From contig JAJTWR010000159.1 of assembly GCA_021613335.1 (NCBI GenBank), positions 2,746,001 through 2,810,000 on the forward strand: a stretch of 64,000 nt of DNA, in the 5' to 3' direction. This stretch comes from Whitmania pigra (lineage: Eukaryota > Annelida > Clitellata > Hirudinida > Haemopidae). Shown in pieces: positions 26,701 through 43,500 of this stretch; positions within the stretch are counted from its first letter, which is position 1; each line of letters opens with the position of its first letter. Position numbers and translations under genes: made by a program. The notes under the pieces were generated by a model. The model was not told the DNA's origin. It saw nothing but the letters and a program-made list of their open reading frames with translations, and made no database searches.

Positions 26701-29017
26701 ATGTAATAACTTTCTGAAGGCAACATCAGGATAATTGCTAACTCCCTCAAAAACAGAGCAGTCATTTCAGCTTATCCACCTGACCTTCATGACGTCACTG
26801 CTCAAGAGTTACACTTGAATATTTTATATTTGATCTGAAATGTTTTGAATACGTCAAAGTTTCGAATTAATATCGAATAAATTATTTTTAAAGATTTATT
26901 GAGTTTTTCAATGCAATTTTATGAAATTTTAGTGCGACCCTTGGCTCAGGCATATAAAATATGACATGATATTAGACGTGTTTTGTAGAATTAGTTTCGT
27001 CTCTAAATAAAAATTAGATATTTCACCTTCGATGAGTGGCTTAACGAAAGCTGTTGGCGCTGTGCCAAGAGGACTTCCAATTGATCATTTTAAGCGGGGA
27101 GGATCTCAAATTAATCAAAATTAAAAAAAAAACAAATTAATAACATTAAGAAGGCCGCTAAATTATCAGTTTTGGGCACTGAAAGCTTCTGCGAATCGCA
27201 AATTGCAAGTTGTTTATAATAGGGGTATATCCTACCCTCAGTTCTGTTGGTAGGATATTTATCCTAACCAATCATATCTCAGACGGAGGGTATTTTTAAA
27301 GCTAGTTAAATATAAGAATTTCTCGATAAATTTTAGCTTTGATTTTTGTGATGTAAATTGATGATTGATGGCTTCCTGTCGCTTAAAAACAACATAGCAA
27401 ATAATTTCTTAGATAAAAGTTTCGAGTTTTGAAAACTTTAGTAGCCTTAAAGTTTTTGCGTTCTTGAAAAGATTTGCTTATAAAGTGTGTGTCGGTTCGA
27501 GTATATAAAATATTTAAGATAAATAAATATGTTTAATATGTTACACAAACTTTTTAACTTTGGAAAGTCTGCGAACAGTGATTGGTCATCAAGTTCCAAA
27601 TTGACGATTTGAATGGACCAATAGAATCAAACCGGTGACGGTGACGGGTCTGCAGAGTTGAGCAAAAATGACATGTACAAAAATTATTTGGTTTATAAAT
27701 TTTGCTGTTGTTAATGGTAACGTAAATTATTTCAGCAATTATTCTTAGATCACTTTTTATTATTATTATTCAAGTCAAAACATGACGCTAAGACAACTAC
27801 TACAGTTCGATGTTCGTTCAGTTTAAAAATGAATCTGCCAGTCTCTATAAAAACCCATAGCAATAACTAATATGGCACAACAGTATATTTAACAATTATT
27901 AATTACTGTAAACCATTTTGCGATATTGCTATCAATTGGTTAGTAATATATTTGATAATCAATGTTGCATTCACTTTGAAAATTGAAGCGCCTGACTTCG
28001 GCCTTATCTCATATTTTAAGTATTTTAAATCGATATTTAAACTTAACTCCAGTTTCATAATTTTTTGCAAATATGACTAAATATTTCCTTGATTCGTCAG
28101 ACTTCACGCGTTCTGCGTATGGAAAAGACAATCATTCCCTCGAAATGACCACTTCAAAATTGTTTTAATTGAAAACGCCTATCAATGTAAAGAAATAAAT
28201 TCAATAAGGTCCATCTTTATAAAAACAACTTGCATCTTTCTCAGAAATTTCATCGAATGCTGATCTGAAAGTGGATTCGTCATCTTTCGGTAGGAACAAG
28301 TTGAAACCACGACGCAACAGAACAACTTTCACCAGCCAACAATTGGTGGCCCTTGAAAGGGTTTTTGAAAAGACCCATTACCCCGATGCATTCGTAAGGG
28401 AGGAGTTAGCCAGGAGGGTCAACTTGAGCGAAGCAAAAGTGCAGGTAACTGAAATATTGTTTGTTATGAGAGATTGTTACTTATTTTATAATTCCATTAT
28501 CCCACATTTTTTAGCTCCTTGAAGCGACCAATTTTTGTGAAAATCGCCAAAATTTATTTCAACATTTGAATTTTAATATTTTAAGGTTTGGTTTCAAAAC
28601 AGACGAGCAAAGTTCCGAAGAAACGAAAGAAGTTACTTAATGCAAAGAAGTTCTATCTGCCTGCCACCCAATTTGGACTTGTATTCCCTTCCCCAGTCGT
28701 CCTTGACTTATTCAACCACTACCCCATCTCTTTACTCTTGTAGAAGCGACTACCTGGGCTTCAACACACCTTGGTCAACCACCTCTTACACGAATCCTTT
28801 TCAGTTGCACTCGTTTGAATCGCCCAAGCAGTCCAATGAATTGACTTCTGTTAATAACTCTATGGATGGATGCCCTCTCTCTGACCGGTATCAAACTCCT
28901 CGCTCCATTCCCCTTCAATCGCCTCCAACTTTTTCTGCTTTCAGAGATTATGAGCCCGTCCCTAGAGATTATGCTGTACAAAACTCGTACAGAGACTTGT
29001 ACAACAACCACTTTTAA
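23746..29017 (+). CDS. PRRX: PRRX-type paired-like homeodomain transcription factor
   Basis: Exons 23746-24232, 28245-28444, 28586-29017; 372 aa. The homeodomain spans about residues 184-243 ([29 protein letters not shown] with the break as in the family, [15 protein letters not shown]). [14 protein letters not shown] helix 2 and the FRRNER tail are hallmarks of PRRX1/2. Homeodomain position 50 is Gln. The intron between homeodomain residues 46 and 47 is the one common in paired-type genes. It acts as a nuclear DNA-binding regulator; vertebrate PRRX genes work in mesenchyme. The N-terminal 183 residues are Ser/Asn-rich with an acidic patch. The C-terminus is Tyr/Pro/Ser-rich, and I see no OAR motif. 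The start is chosen because TGA lies in frame upstream. A probable 5'UTR exon border (TTTCAG) is at 23709. A poly(A) signal is at 29626-29631. Confidence 0.9.
25370..25440. repeat. AAT/GATAAT microsatellite
   Basis: Imperfect AATAAT and GATAAT units in the PRRX intron. Confidence 0.85.
26164..26298 (+). repeat. Dispersed repeat, copy B
   Basis: It shares GGGACGTCATTTG, the TGTGCAAG and GTCATCTC blocks, GAAATGA and the end TTAATACCTT with copy A (668-819), in the same order and strand. It lies inside the PRRX intron. Confidence 0.6.
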
Positions 29018-30894
29018 AATTCCAAGTCGATCGGTCATTGTTAATGCAAACTTCGTAATTAGTGTGACATTAACACCGCCTTCATTAGTCAAACTTTTAA
29101 TAGCTGATTAAAGCATGTTACATTCAACATGAATAATCTCATTACACCCTTTCAGAATTTTGCTCCAATGATTGCCATTGAAGTTCAACATATAGAATAA
29201 TAATTTTAATTGTTTCTTCATAACTTTGTTACTGAAGGGCATAAGCAAATGTTTTGAGAAGGAAGAATTTATTTGGAGCTGTAGCACAACCAATCATTGG
29301 AAGCGGCCTTTTCGACACCCACTTCATCAATTTGGAGCCTAATCCGGTGCTCAAATTAACCGGGCTTGCAGGACAGCCTTTGAAATATTGTTCTTTCTAA
29401 AGATGGGAATCGTCTGGCTTTTATGTATTTCCAAATGCTTGCTTATTAATTATCTCAAGTATTAAGTAGTCCCTTTTTACTGCTAATGTAAAACGATCAA
29501 GTGCCTTCCGATTATATGTAGCAACAGTTCAAGAAGGAATTGTGAATGAAATAGACAACTGTTTTTAGGAGATTTGTGATGAATAACAAGATTACATGAA
29601 ATAACATTACAAATTTGTTTATTTGAATAAAATGCTGGGATATTATGGGAAAATGTGGTAAAACGTGCTAGTCGGGTAAAATGGAAAGTCAGCAAAAACA
29701 CTATAAAAAAATAGAACAGCATGAAACCAACTTTGCTCGAATAATGAGTTGATGTTCAGCTGTGAAAATAAATAATAGTTGACTAGATAATTAAAATTGT
29801 TTACATGCTTTTTTTGTGATCGTCGTTACAGGTAAATCGCTAAAATTAATTGCTCTATCTATTTGTTCGCTGCGCTTGTTTAAAATAACAATAAACATAT
29901 TTTAGCGTATGTTATACTCTTCCATTATAAGAGACCAACTTTTGCAGGGTCAAAATATAGAAGAATGCCATAAATTTTAGTTAAATCCGTGGTACCCTGT
30001 TAGCGAGTAAAATGAACTACCTGGTGATCGAGGCATCGTACGCCGACACTGAATATTCAAGAAGGTGAACTGTTAAACCTATTTTATGTTACCAACACCT
30101 GCTTTATGTTTAATATGTTTAATTAAGAGTTAATACGAAAACATTCAACATCTTAAAATATTGCGTTGTTTCCCTTTGATATTGTTATGTGTACAAACAC
30201 ACATTATTTCAGCTATGCTGTGTTTTTTAAGAAATTTAGTTAAGGAAACAATGAACTTTTGCTGTCTTGACTCATAAACAAGTGACTAAAATTGGTTAAA
30301 ATAAGTATTATCCTAAGGACGGGTAATGCTACTTTTTAGTCTTTTGCACAGAAACACTTAGTTTATTACTTCATACAAGTTGCAAACTAAAAAGAGCCCT
30401 GTTCTATTTACTAAATAGATTTTCACAACACTGATATAATCTACAAACGTTGTGAAACAAATTCTTCTAAGTAGCTCGTTTTACTTCGCTTTCCCCTACT
30501 TATGAATTGGGGTTTTACACACTGAATTCAATAACATTCGCCTGGCCGATTTTGAGGCAGATGCGCTCGAGACAGCTAGACGCCACCGAACGAAAACACC
30601 GAAAATATGAGACATGCATATTTTGCAGCTTGTCGAATCCTAACTTTGTAAACAATTTAAAGATCTTGCCTTTTATTAATTTAACTCCCCTTGGAAAATA
30701 GCATTTGGGTAAAAATATTTGACCTTACGGTAGTTCATAGTGTTAAAACAACTCCTGGAAACATAACTTACTGGCAATTTATTTGAAATTACAATGTGGT
30801 TCTGGAACATTAGAAAATAAGCTTTCAAACACTCTTTAATCGTCCAACTGAACAAATTTAATATCACTTATTAAAAGCGATGGTGACTGTTCTA
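29018..30894. other. PRRX 3'UTR and intergenic DNA
   Basis: The PRRX 3'UTR probably ends just after AATAAA at 29626-29631. Beyond it only two exon-like islands stand out (30012-30064 and about 30530-30610); I do not call a gene. A minus-strand poly(A) signal for the small membrane protein is at 30778-30783. Confidence 0.5.
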
Positions 30895-31263
30895 TTAAGC
30901 GGGCAAAGTGTTCAAAGTGTGAAAATGAATGTTAAACCCAATCATTGAAAGTCCAGAATCCAAACCTAACAGGCACAAAAATGCATAGAAGGCATAGTCA
31001 AATGCACAGGAAACAAATATTACTCTTATCAATGCAAACATCTGAAATGTTGCTTGAGAAATTTTAGCACTGAGGCATAGAAAGATGGATTGAAAATTAT
31101 TAACAAAGTTAGAGGTGTATTCCACAAAACAAAAACTGAATGAAATAAACTTAGATAAAACCTCGACAGTTGAGAATCCTTGCATCAACACTTTCGACAA
31201 GAAAACTCTGACAGCCTTGTCAGAGCTGGTCTCCTTCACAATATTATAGAACAAAGAGGCCAT
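30895..31263 (-). CDS. Small membrane protein, unrecognised
   Basis: Exons 31162-31263 and 30895-31041 join in phase 0 (donor GTCGAG/GTTTTA, acceptor ATTTCAG) to give 82 aa. Read without splicing, the frame is also open (122 aa), so intron retention is possible. The N-terminal 34 residues are amphipathic and charged. One long hydrophobic segment (MFALIRVIFVSCAF through FLCLLG) follows, then a short tail. It begins 110 bp after the stop of the CISD gene on the same strand. A poly(A) signal (TTTATT on the plus strand) is at 30778-30783. No family was recognised. Size and a single hydrophobic segment would suit a mitochondrial or ER micro-protein, but that is only a guess. Confidence 0.5.
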   Translation of the reverse strand: MASLFYNIVKETSSDKAVRVFLSKVLMQGFSTVEVLSKFISFSFCFVEYTSNFVNNFQSIFLCLSAKISQATFQMFALIRVIFVSCAFDYAFYAFLCLLGLDSGLSMIGFNIHFHTLNTLPA

Positions 31264-31373
31264 TGAAATAAATGAAAATCAAAACCAATCTGCCCCTAAA
31301 AAAACACCGAGTTTAGAACTACTATCAAGCAAGGTCAGGCTCGATCAACTGCTATTGAGTATCGCCTCCACAC

Positions 31374-31865
31374 TCAGAACTCAGGCATCCATCCACAATT
31401 GGTGCAAAGTTTGCAGTTCTTGTTGTGCTTATCTTTATTTTTACAAACTTTCTGCCTACCATTGACCATTTCTGGCAAAGTAGTGTGAGTTCCATCACAA
31501 AATGGGGGATTTTTGGTATGCTTGCAGTTGCAGATTGCATAATTTGCCTGGTCCTCAGGCACAGTCCAAGGCATGGAAGAAAATCCAGTTTCTTTATGGC
31601 TACCTGCAATGAAAATTCATAAATAATAGAGCTTGAAGGTCTTGTTTAGAATTCCTCAAACTAACCATCACACCAAGGCTGGTTTTTGCTCAAACCACAA
31701 ACACACCATCTTTTCACTTCACCTTTCTTGAGACCTGTAACTGTCGTTGGCCCATACTGAAAAAAAAATCAGAAACACTTTAAAAACTGCTCATCTCAAA
31801 TGCAAATTAAGAAGTTAAGAAACCGATGCCACTGCAGGACAACGTTTTTCATCAGAAGTAGCCAT
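31374..31865 (-). CDS. CISD3: Double CDGSH iron-sulfur domain protein (CISD3-like)
   Basis: Exons 31824-31865, 31666-31756, 31374-31603; 120 aa. Two CDGSH motifs are complete. The first has C32, C34, C43, H47 (WCVCGLSKNQPWCDGSH) and the second C69, C71, C80, H84 (CNCKHTKNPPFCDGTH). Each Cys3-His set binds one [2Fe-2S] cluster in this family. Two motifs in one chain is the CISD3/MiNT arrangement, unlike CISD1/2, which have one motif and a membrane anchor. CISD3 works in mitochondria in iron and cluster handling. Here the first 14 residues are not clearly a mitochondrial targeting signal. After the second motif comes an extra cluster (C98, C108, C111, C114) not expected in the family. I infer orthology from the two motifs; the subcellular site is uncertain. 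Confidence 0.9.
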
Positions 31866-32903
31866 ATCTCAAACTATTTGCAGAATCTCTCCCTTTCGAG
31901 AATTTAAGAGACGCGACACCGCTCAACGTTTCCACATAAAAGTGAGAGTTGCTTAATATTAATGAGCTGAGGTAAATATGGCAACCGCATCATCAACAAA
32001 AGATGGAAATTTATTTCATGTCTATCCAAATGATAAATAATTAATATCAAATAACTTACCATTTATTTCTTTATTGTATATTTTATACAAGATTAAAAAC
32101 TAAACATGGCGAGCACACCAACACAGCAAAAAGCGGCGACAATTTTTTAAAGCCTTTGAATGGAAGACAAAAGGCACTAGATTTTTTTGAAATGTAAGAG
32201 AACAAGTTGCTTCACAACACGTTCATTTAGTTTTTCTAACTTGAGAATATAATTCGAAATGTAGTACATAGCAGATGTTTAGTTCTTGGGTTTTAATTTA
32301 ATTTTTGCCCATTTTTTGTTTGTCCCAAATATATGACGGTGATAATAGCTGTTAAATGGTTACCAAATTAAAGCACTTCATTAATCCAAATAGACCTTAA
32401 ATAGACATTTTCAAATAGCAAACCAAAAAAAATTTGATTTCAATTTTGAATTTGTAATAACAGAAATGAATATCGGGGACAATTTAAATTTAATTCGCAA
32501 ATCGTTTATCCAATTAACTGAATCAATTTCTAAACCATACAATGCAAAATGAAGACTACCTCCAGTTTCTTTCACTATTGAGTTGAGAAAACAAGGTTCT
32601 ACTTTTAAAAAGAATACAATATGCGATTAACTGAGTCTACTAATCCTAAAAACATACTTAAAATACGGACTATAAGGAACAGCATGCGAATGAAAAATAA
32701 AATGAAAAGATGCAAGGCGAATTTAATGCACGATTCGTTATGTTAAAAATTAAATGCAAAATAACCTAAGTTAATGGTAACAGACTTGAATTACCTTACA
32801 TGTAATTAAATACAGATAAAGTTGCCTGAATATATTTTTTATAGCTTTTATAGATAATGGTAACAAGTTTTTAAGTCGATCTATAGGTGAAAAATTGTTT
32901 GTC

Positions 32904-33099
32904 CAAACTACTTTGTTAGCGAGTTTTGGAGTTTATCCCCAGGTGAAAAACGGGGATGTCATTTCAGCTTTTTTGGGGTTGGAACCCTTGCACAGCTTGA
33001 CGTGATGACCTTTTTCTAGCAAATTCAAGGGGGAGGGAAAAACATAAGGAAATGACCTGTCCTCCTTTCCTCCCAAAAATTTGGACAAACTACTTTGTT
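32904..33099 (-). mobile_element. Dispersed repeat, copy C, with flanking direct repeats
   Basis: A 168-bp insert (32918-33085) sits between two perfect copies of CAAACTACTTTGTT (32904-32917 and 33086-33099). These look like target-site duplications. On the minus strand the insert shares AAAAAGGTCATC, GTCAAG.TGTGCAAGG and GCTGAAATGA with copies A and B. A 14-bp duplication fits target-primed insertion, as in SINEs and LINEs, but no A-tail or Pol III boxes were identified. Confidence 0.55.
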
Positions 33100-34455
33100 G
33101 CATTTGGATGCAGTTTGGATGAAGTACATTTTGGCGCAATAACTTTAGTTAAAGATTAATTTCATTAATAAAATTACTTCGGAATGAAAAATATTTATAG
33201 AGATAAAATCTACAGTAATTAATTCATTAATTTCACACCATCAAATAAAAGTCTTTGTTGAAATATTACACCTTATCGTCAACCTAGTTGGTAAAATGTG
33301 AATTTTCGATCAATCAGCAAATCTAAAACTCCAATCTACAGCCATCTTCCTGATACATCTACTCTATAAAATTCGAAAACTTATGACCAAATCCAAACAT
33401 CAAACCAGCAGTGAAATTGAGTTGAATGCTGCATGCCACCAATATGGCCGAACAATAAATGAAATTCAATGAATGCGCTGAACAATGCATCACTAGAGTA
33501 CGCATTTAATTAGGCATACCAGAAGGACAATCTCTTTCAAATTGATATTAACTACCGATAGCAATCGCAAACTGCCTCATGTCGCTTGGCTGGACTGGAT
33601 ATAAAAGCATTTTCTTCCATTGCAGAGTAGAATTTAGTTATGCAACGGACTTAAGTAAATAAATATTCAGAATAGAAATTTGTTTATAAGTTACGAGTGA
33701 TGTTGATAAAATGCAAATTACATACAATTTGTGCTTAATTCATCTCAGTCACTCTTGAGTACCTTGTTGACATTTAATACTGTTCATTTCTGACTAAACA
33801 CTTAATATAAATATCAACAAATGATAAATAGCCCTATTATCGTTATCAGTATTAAATATCTTTATAAAGGTAGCATTATCATTCAATTCTCTACTAATGA
33901 TTTCATTCTTTCTTTTTACTTTTCAAAATTCCTCCACTCATCGACATCTGTCCCACATAAGATATTTTTTTTATCTAATGTTGGCAAACAGAGCCATATT
34001 GTGGCTTCCATTTTGCTTTCATTAACTTTAAACCCATCTAGAGATCCTCTCAACGTAGCCCATTTAAACTTCATTCAAGAAGAGCAGTTCTTCACTTAAA
34101 AGTTAAATGCCTTTAATTCAGGTGTGCTCATAAGCACATCGCAAAGTCTTTATAATGTTTCAAAAGCATTCAATAGAGCTGACAACCACGAAGGGCAGTC
34201 TTCTAAGAAATGCTTCGCATGTAGTGGCATATTGTTAAAATGATCTATTCGACCTCGTTATAAATCGGCAGTCGTAATATGGAACATGTTTGACAATCTC
34301 AGACGCATAACTCAAATCCCAATGGGAACAGAATAAAACCAGATCTTACCAGATTGCCAAGGCACACACTCACTGGCCTTTTGCTGAAGTTTTTTCCATT
34401 CTATTGATAATAACAACAAAAAGAATTTTAAAAAAGAAGTTTTTTAATATTAATA

Positions 34456-34497
34456 ACAATAAGATTTTAATAATAATAATAATAACAACAACAACAT
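34456..34497. repeat. AAT/AAC microsatellite
   Basis: AATAATAAT followed by AACAACAAC units. Confidence 0.85.
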
Positions 34498-35679
34498 GAT
34501 CACAACAATCTGAATATCTGGATTTCAATCAGACGGACCTCTTCGATAGTGCAAATATCCATATCATTACGTGTTAAGTAACAGTTGAATGCTTTTCAAT
34601 GAGAGTTCACTGAAGAAAGTAATCCAAGATCACACGAGTGTGTAAATGGGATGCTTGTGTAAGATGGAGCATTCTAATTACAATGATCATAATCTATGAC
34701 CTTCCACCTAATTCAAGGCGTGCCCTTCAAATAAGATACGTTGAACTTTTAGCGCTGCTTATAATGAGTCCAAGTAAATGATTTTAATTTGCAACAAATT
34801 TTCAAATCTCTCTCTCGAGAAAACCAGATCGCTTTGATTCTATTTTTCACTGAAAAACTAGAATTTAAGCCATTAAAACTATTTTTACGGTTAATCTGAT
34901 AACAAGCCTCCATTATGTCCGTAGCATTCGGAAAGATGAAACAGAAGAACATTAAAACTTGAATCTCATCTGACGCAGGGGCCTGAGTCGCTAAGCCGCC
35001 CTAAACTGACTCGTACCAGTTACCGTCAACCGACTGAATGAAGTTGATTATGGCAAATAAAATATTCAGACGCAACGGAGACTTACTTCCAATAACTGTG
35101 TGACCTTTAAAAAGTGACCTCTAAACATTTCGAAGGAGATTATAATTTGAAATGTTATTATATTCTAATCAGTGCTTGAGTGTCGTATTAACACTAACCA
35201 GGATCTCGAACAATGCGAAATAATTTATTCATTAGTTGTTTGTTTATTATCTCCTAGTTAGCGTCATTATAATTTCTTTATGCTCCAAACAGGACCAGAT
35301 TATTCTGGTTTGTTGTTTCTTGTTTGAAAATCCAATCGGGCGTAACATATTATGTGAGAATGAGGCAAACAATGCCCCGCCTTTTGTTAATTTTTTGTGT
35401 CTCTGGCATAACATGATCATCAAGTAAGCGCAAAAATATGTAATACGAATCCAAGGAAAAACTATTACGCAATATTAATCGCATTGAGACAGGTCAGGAG
35501 AATAACCGATTGTAAGGATGAACAGCGGGAACAATAACAAGAGGCCCAAGTGTCCCGCAACAAAGCGAACTCGCACTGTTTGCTTGCGCGTGTATCAAGC
35601 CTGCAAACATCGATGAGAAAGGAGCTCACACGTGTAGGCTGTCCTGTGTTAATAGTGCAAAGGTTCAGCATGACCAGAG

Positions 35680-35688
35680 CATAAAAGA
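35680..35688 (+). promoter_or_regulatory. TATA-like element of ATPase copy 1
   Basis: CATAAAAGA lies 130 bp before the ATG of copy 1. It would place transcription start near 35710 and leave a 5'UTR of about 100 nt. Confidence 0.45.
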
Positions 35689-35809
35689 GCATCCTCCTCT
35701 TTCCTTTCGTCTAGAATTCGTTTGGACGTGCGTTGCTCGAGTCGATCCGCTCTTCGCTTGTGCGAAACTTCACGGAATTCATTAGGTTTCGACAACCCAG
35801 CCAAGGATC

Positions 35810-40519
<4,710 letters not shown>

Positions 40520-43500
40520 CTCATTTGTCCTGACAATAAAATCATTTCATTTCATACGAATCTTTAGAAGTGCTTTTTATAGTGTACTTATTTATCATGG
40601 ATGTATAGATTTTTCAGATATGTTGGATATGTTTGAATTACTGATGATGAATAAAATATTTATTTTTTAGTTCCTAACTTCTTGTCAAAAAATGCGAATA
40701 ATCTTACGAGTCATCGAGCTGATATGTCGTCCAATTGTTTATCAAATTAAGTTATTTGATTTGAATAGTCGCTACAAATAGAACTAATTTATTTAATTTG
40801 AATGTTATGGACGCTCGTTTGGTGCTGATGTTCTTGATTGTGAATAGAAGTAGAACAGAAATTAGCTGAATGAAAAATAAAAATTAAGCTTATTATTTGT
40901 TGCAAATCACCAAAGAATGTTCATAATTTATGACTTTATTGAAAAAATAAACTTGTTATTGTGCTGACTGTCGCATCCACAACCACCGCATAGAAATGTT
41001 AAGTTAACATACCAGGTCACTGATACGAAATTCTTTAGTATAATGATAATTACATACAATCAATTGATGTATTTTTGTATTAGCTAGTAAATTAATATTG
41101 CAGCACTTTTTATTGATTAAGGTCAATTATGTCAGGTCATATTACACATATTATGATTAATTGTAAACTAAATGCGATTCTATCAAAATTATATAGATTT
41201 CAAAAAAAAATACTTCACAAAAGGCTTGAAATATTTGAAATAACTTTGGCTATTAAGACACGTTCTTTGAAAGTCTTCTTTAAATGTTTGTCAAATCGAT
41301 TCATTCCATATTCAGCTATGGAGATGAAAAGCATATTTGATTGGGATTCTTTAATTTTAAGATGGTTCAAAAGGTTCACATCGTAACTTTCCAGTGACGG
41401 TTCGCTGAGTTCCGGCTTCCATTTGCAAAATTTGGGTTTTTGTCGAGTATAAAGTTTTGCTCGGTCATGGCGTGATAAGTCTTAAAATAAAAATCTTTTT
41501 ATCAATTTTTTGCGATCTAATCTAGGGCAAACATTCTTTGTAATCTTCACGTGAAACTCATGAACAGTCACACAGAGTTGCAAATAGATTATCAGACTGT
41601 TTGCTAACATTGCATTGCTTTATCAGTTGATCAATAAATAATCTTGTTAATTATTTGAACCAAGTGCAAAGCAGCTTTAATTGCAGTGCTATTGATTTAT
41701 TTATTTTAAATTTAATTTAAAAATTTAGACCGCTCACATTAAAAGCAATATTTTTATTAAAAAGTTGTTGAGGGCATGAAGGAAAAATGCATTTAATTCT
41801 TTTCATTAATTTCTGTCACTTCTTTTTAATTCAACGCCACTTTTCTTATAACTTTTATAACCTGATCTCGTTAATCCCACTTTCAAGTCTTCCTCATTCA
41901 AACATATTTCAGCTCATTTGATTTACATATTTATATTTATATATATATTTGCGCTATGGCTTCAATATTAAAAGATTTTAAAATGTCATTAGGTGAGAGT
42001 TATTTTCGGTAAGATAACTTAAGCTTGCATACTTTCGTACGTTCGAATGGTGTTTTCAACAACGAGTGGCTTTGAAGTGGTTAACTGATGAAGTGTAGAT
42101 CATCAAGGACGCCTGTCGATTCAAGAAATTGTTTACTGTCATATTAACTAAAAATTGTTTGCTTCAAATAACCATTGCGATGTCACCCATACCCGATTAT
42201 TCATATTGTGCGCAACAGCAGCTAAGTTGGATTTTTAGATAAAAACATTGGTGTCGTAGAGATAATTGAAAGAACATAAAGAAATATTGTGCTTAGTGTC
42301 CCCAACTCCCCTGGGTGATATTTGTCTGATGCGCTAATGAGCTCCCTCCTCGTATTGAACGCATCTCATTAACTCCGCAAATCCTCGTTCGATTTTTCAC
42401 TTACTCCGAAAGAATTGTCCAAACGAAGGTCCGTTTCGTATTAATAGCTTGTCATTCAAATTGATCTTATTTCTCATATTAATTCCTCGTATCTTTTCGT
42501 TTGTATACTTCTGCTTCATTTATTTCGTAGGGCTAGTTTTTATTTTTCTTGTTATTTTAACCCAATGTCTTAGAGGCAGTCCATGCTTTCAACTTTAAAT
42601 GCCCGATGTCCCCTAATGTCTCCATGAAATTCCAAGTTTTTTTGCAAAATTTCGCAGCTTAAGAAACTGGCAGATGAAATTTTCTTAACAAACGCGCTAC
42701 TTGATGATACTTGTACTTGAACACGATTTGAAGTGAAAGTAGATCTTCTGTGCTCTCTCAGGCAGCCTAAACCAAATAAATTTTGATTTGTCAGGATATT
42801 TTATATCGGATGAGCGAGTTGCGGACATAATTTGACTTTCATTTGTATAATTAGGACATTAAAGTTGAACTTAAACTTGGCACAAAAACTTAAAATGAAT
42901 CTATTTATGTGTTTAAATTAAATGCAATTTATAGCCAAGAAATACGAATGAGCAACTTTAGTGGATTAACTCCAGTTTCAGAAATTTCTATGGCAAAACT
43001 ATTGTGATTAAATTCTGTGGCAGTCAACAAACCTAATCATTTGAAGACTTTAATAAAAAGTAGAATAAATGATATATTTTCAAGACCATATATTTGTCCC
43101 TCCAAAATTTAAATAATGACTTCATTAGGACGCAATCAGATATTGTATGACGCTACATCGGTAATGTTTCATAAGTCATGCTTATCTGCGTTTCAACGAA
43201 ATTCCCGATGTCTTCTGATTTAGTGCTATGCTAACGTAATACGTACGCCAAAGGGGCAATTTGAGCGCAGAATCTCTAAAATAATGCAGAAACCACGTAC
43301 TGAAAGTGCATGGAGCGTGGAATGGAATGTTTATTTTGCATTTGGCTTCAATCCTTCGTAAATAAACTCGTTGAACCACTTAATCATTTGGAAGAAATTT
43401 CATTTCATCAATCATCAAACTAAATTAATTTAGTCATCAGAGCAACTTCACTCATCACTTTATTACTCCCAACAAGAACAAATTGCCTAGCACTTTATCT

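Larger units (their letters stand above)
24233..28244 (+). other. Large first coding intron of the PRRX-type gene
   Basis: A 4.0-kb intron from donor GCCG/GTGAG to acceptor CTTTCTCAG. It contains an AAT/GAT microsatellite (about 25370-25440), dispersed repeat copy B and a palindromic segment (27227-27266). No exon was recognised inside. Confidence 0.8.
31866..35809. other. Gene-free stretch upstream of CISD3-like and ATPase copy 1
   Basis: AT-rich DNA with dispersed repeat copy C and its flanking 14-bp direct repeats (32904-33099) and an AAT/AAC microsatellite (about 34456-34497). The ATPase copy 1 promoter is at the right end. Short frames here show no splice-site support. Confidence 0.6.

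Noticed and set aside
35465..35692. Minus-strand 75-codon frame
   Set aside because: Lies in the promoter region of ATPase copy 1 with no supporting features.
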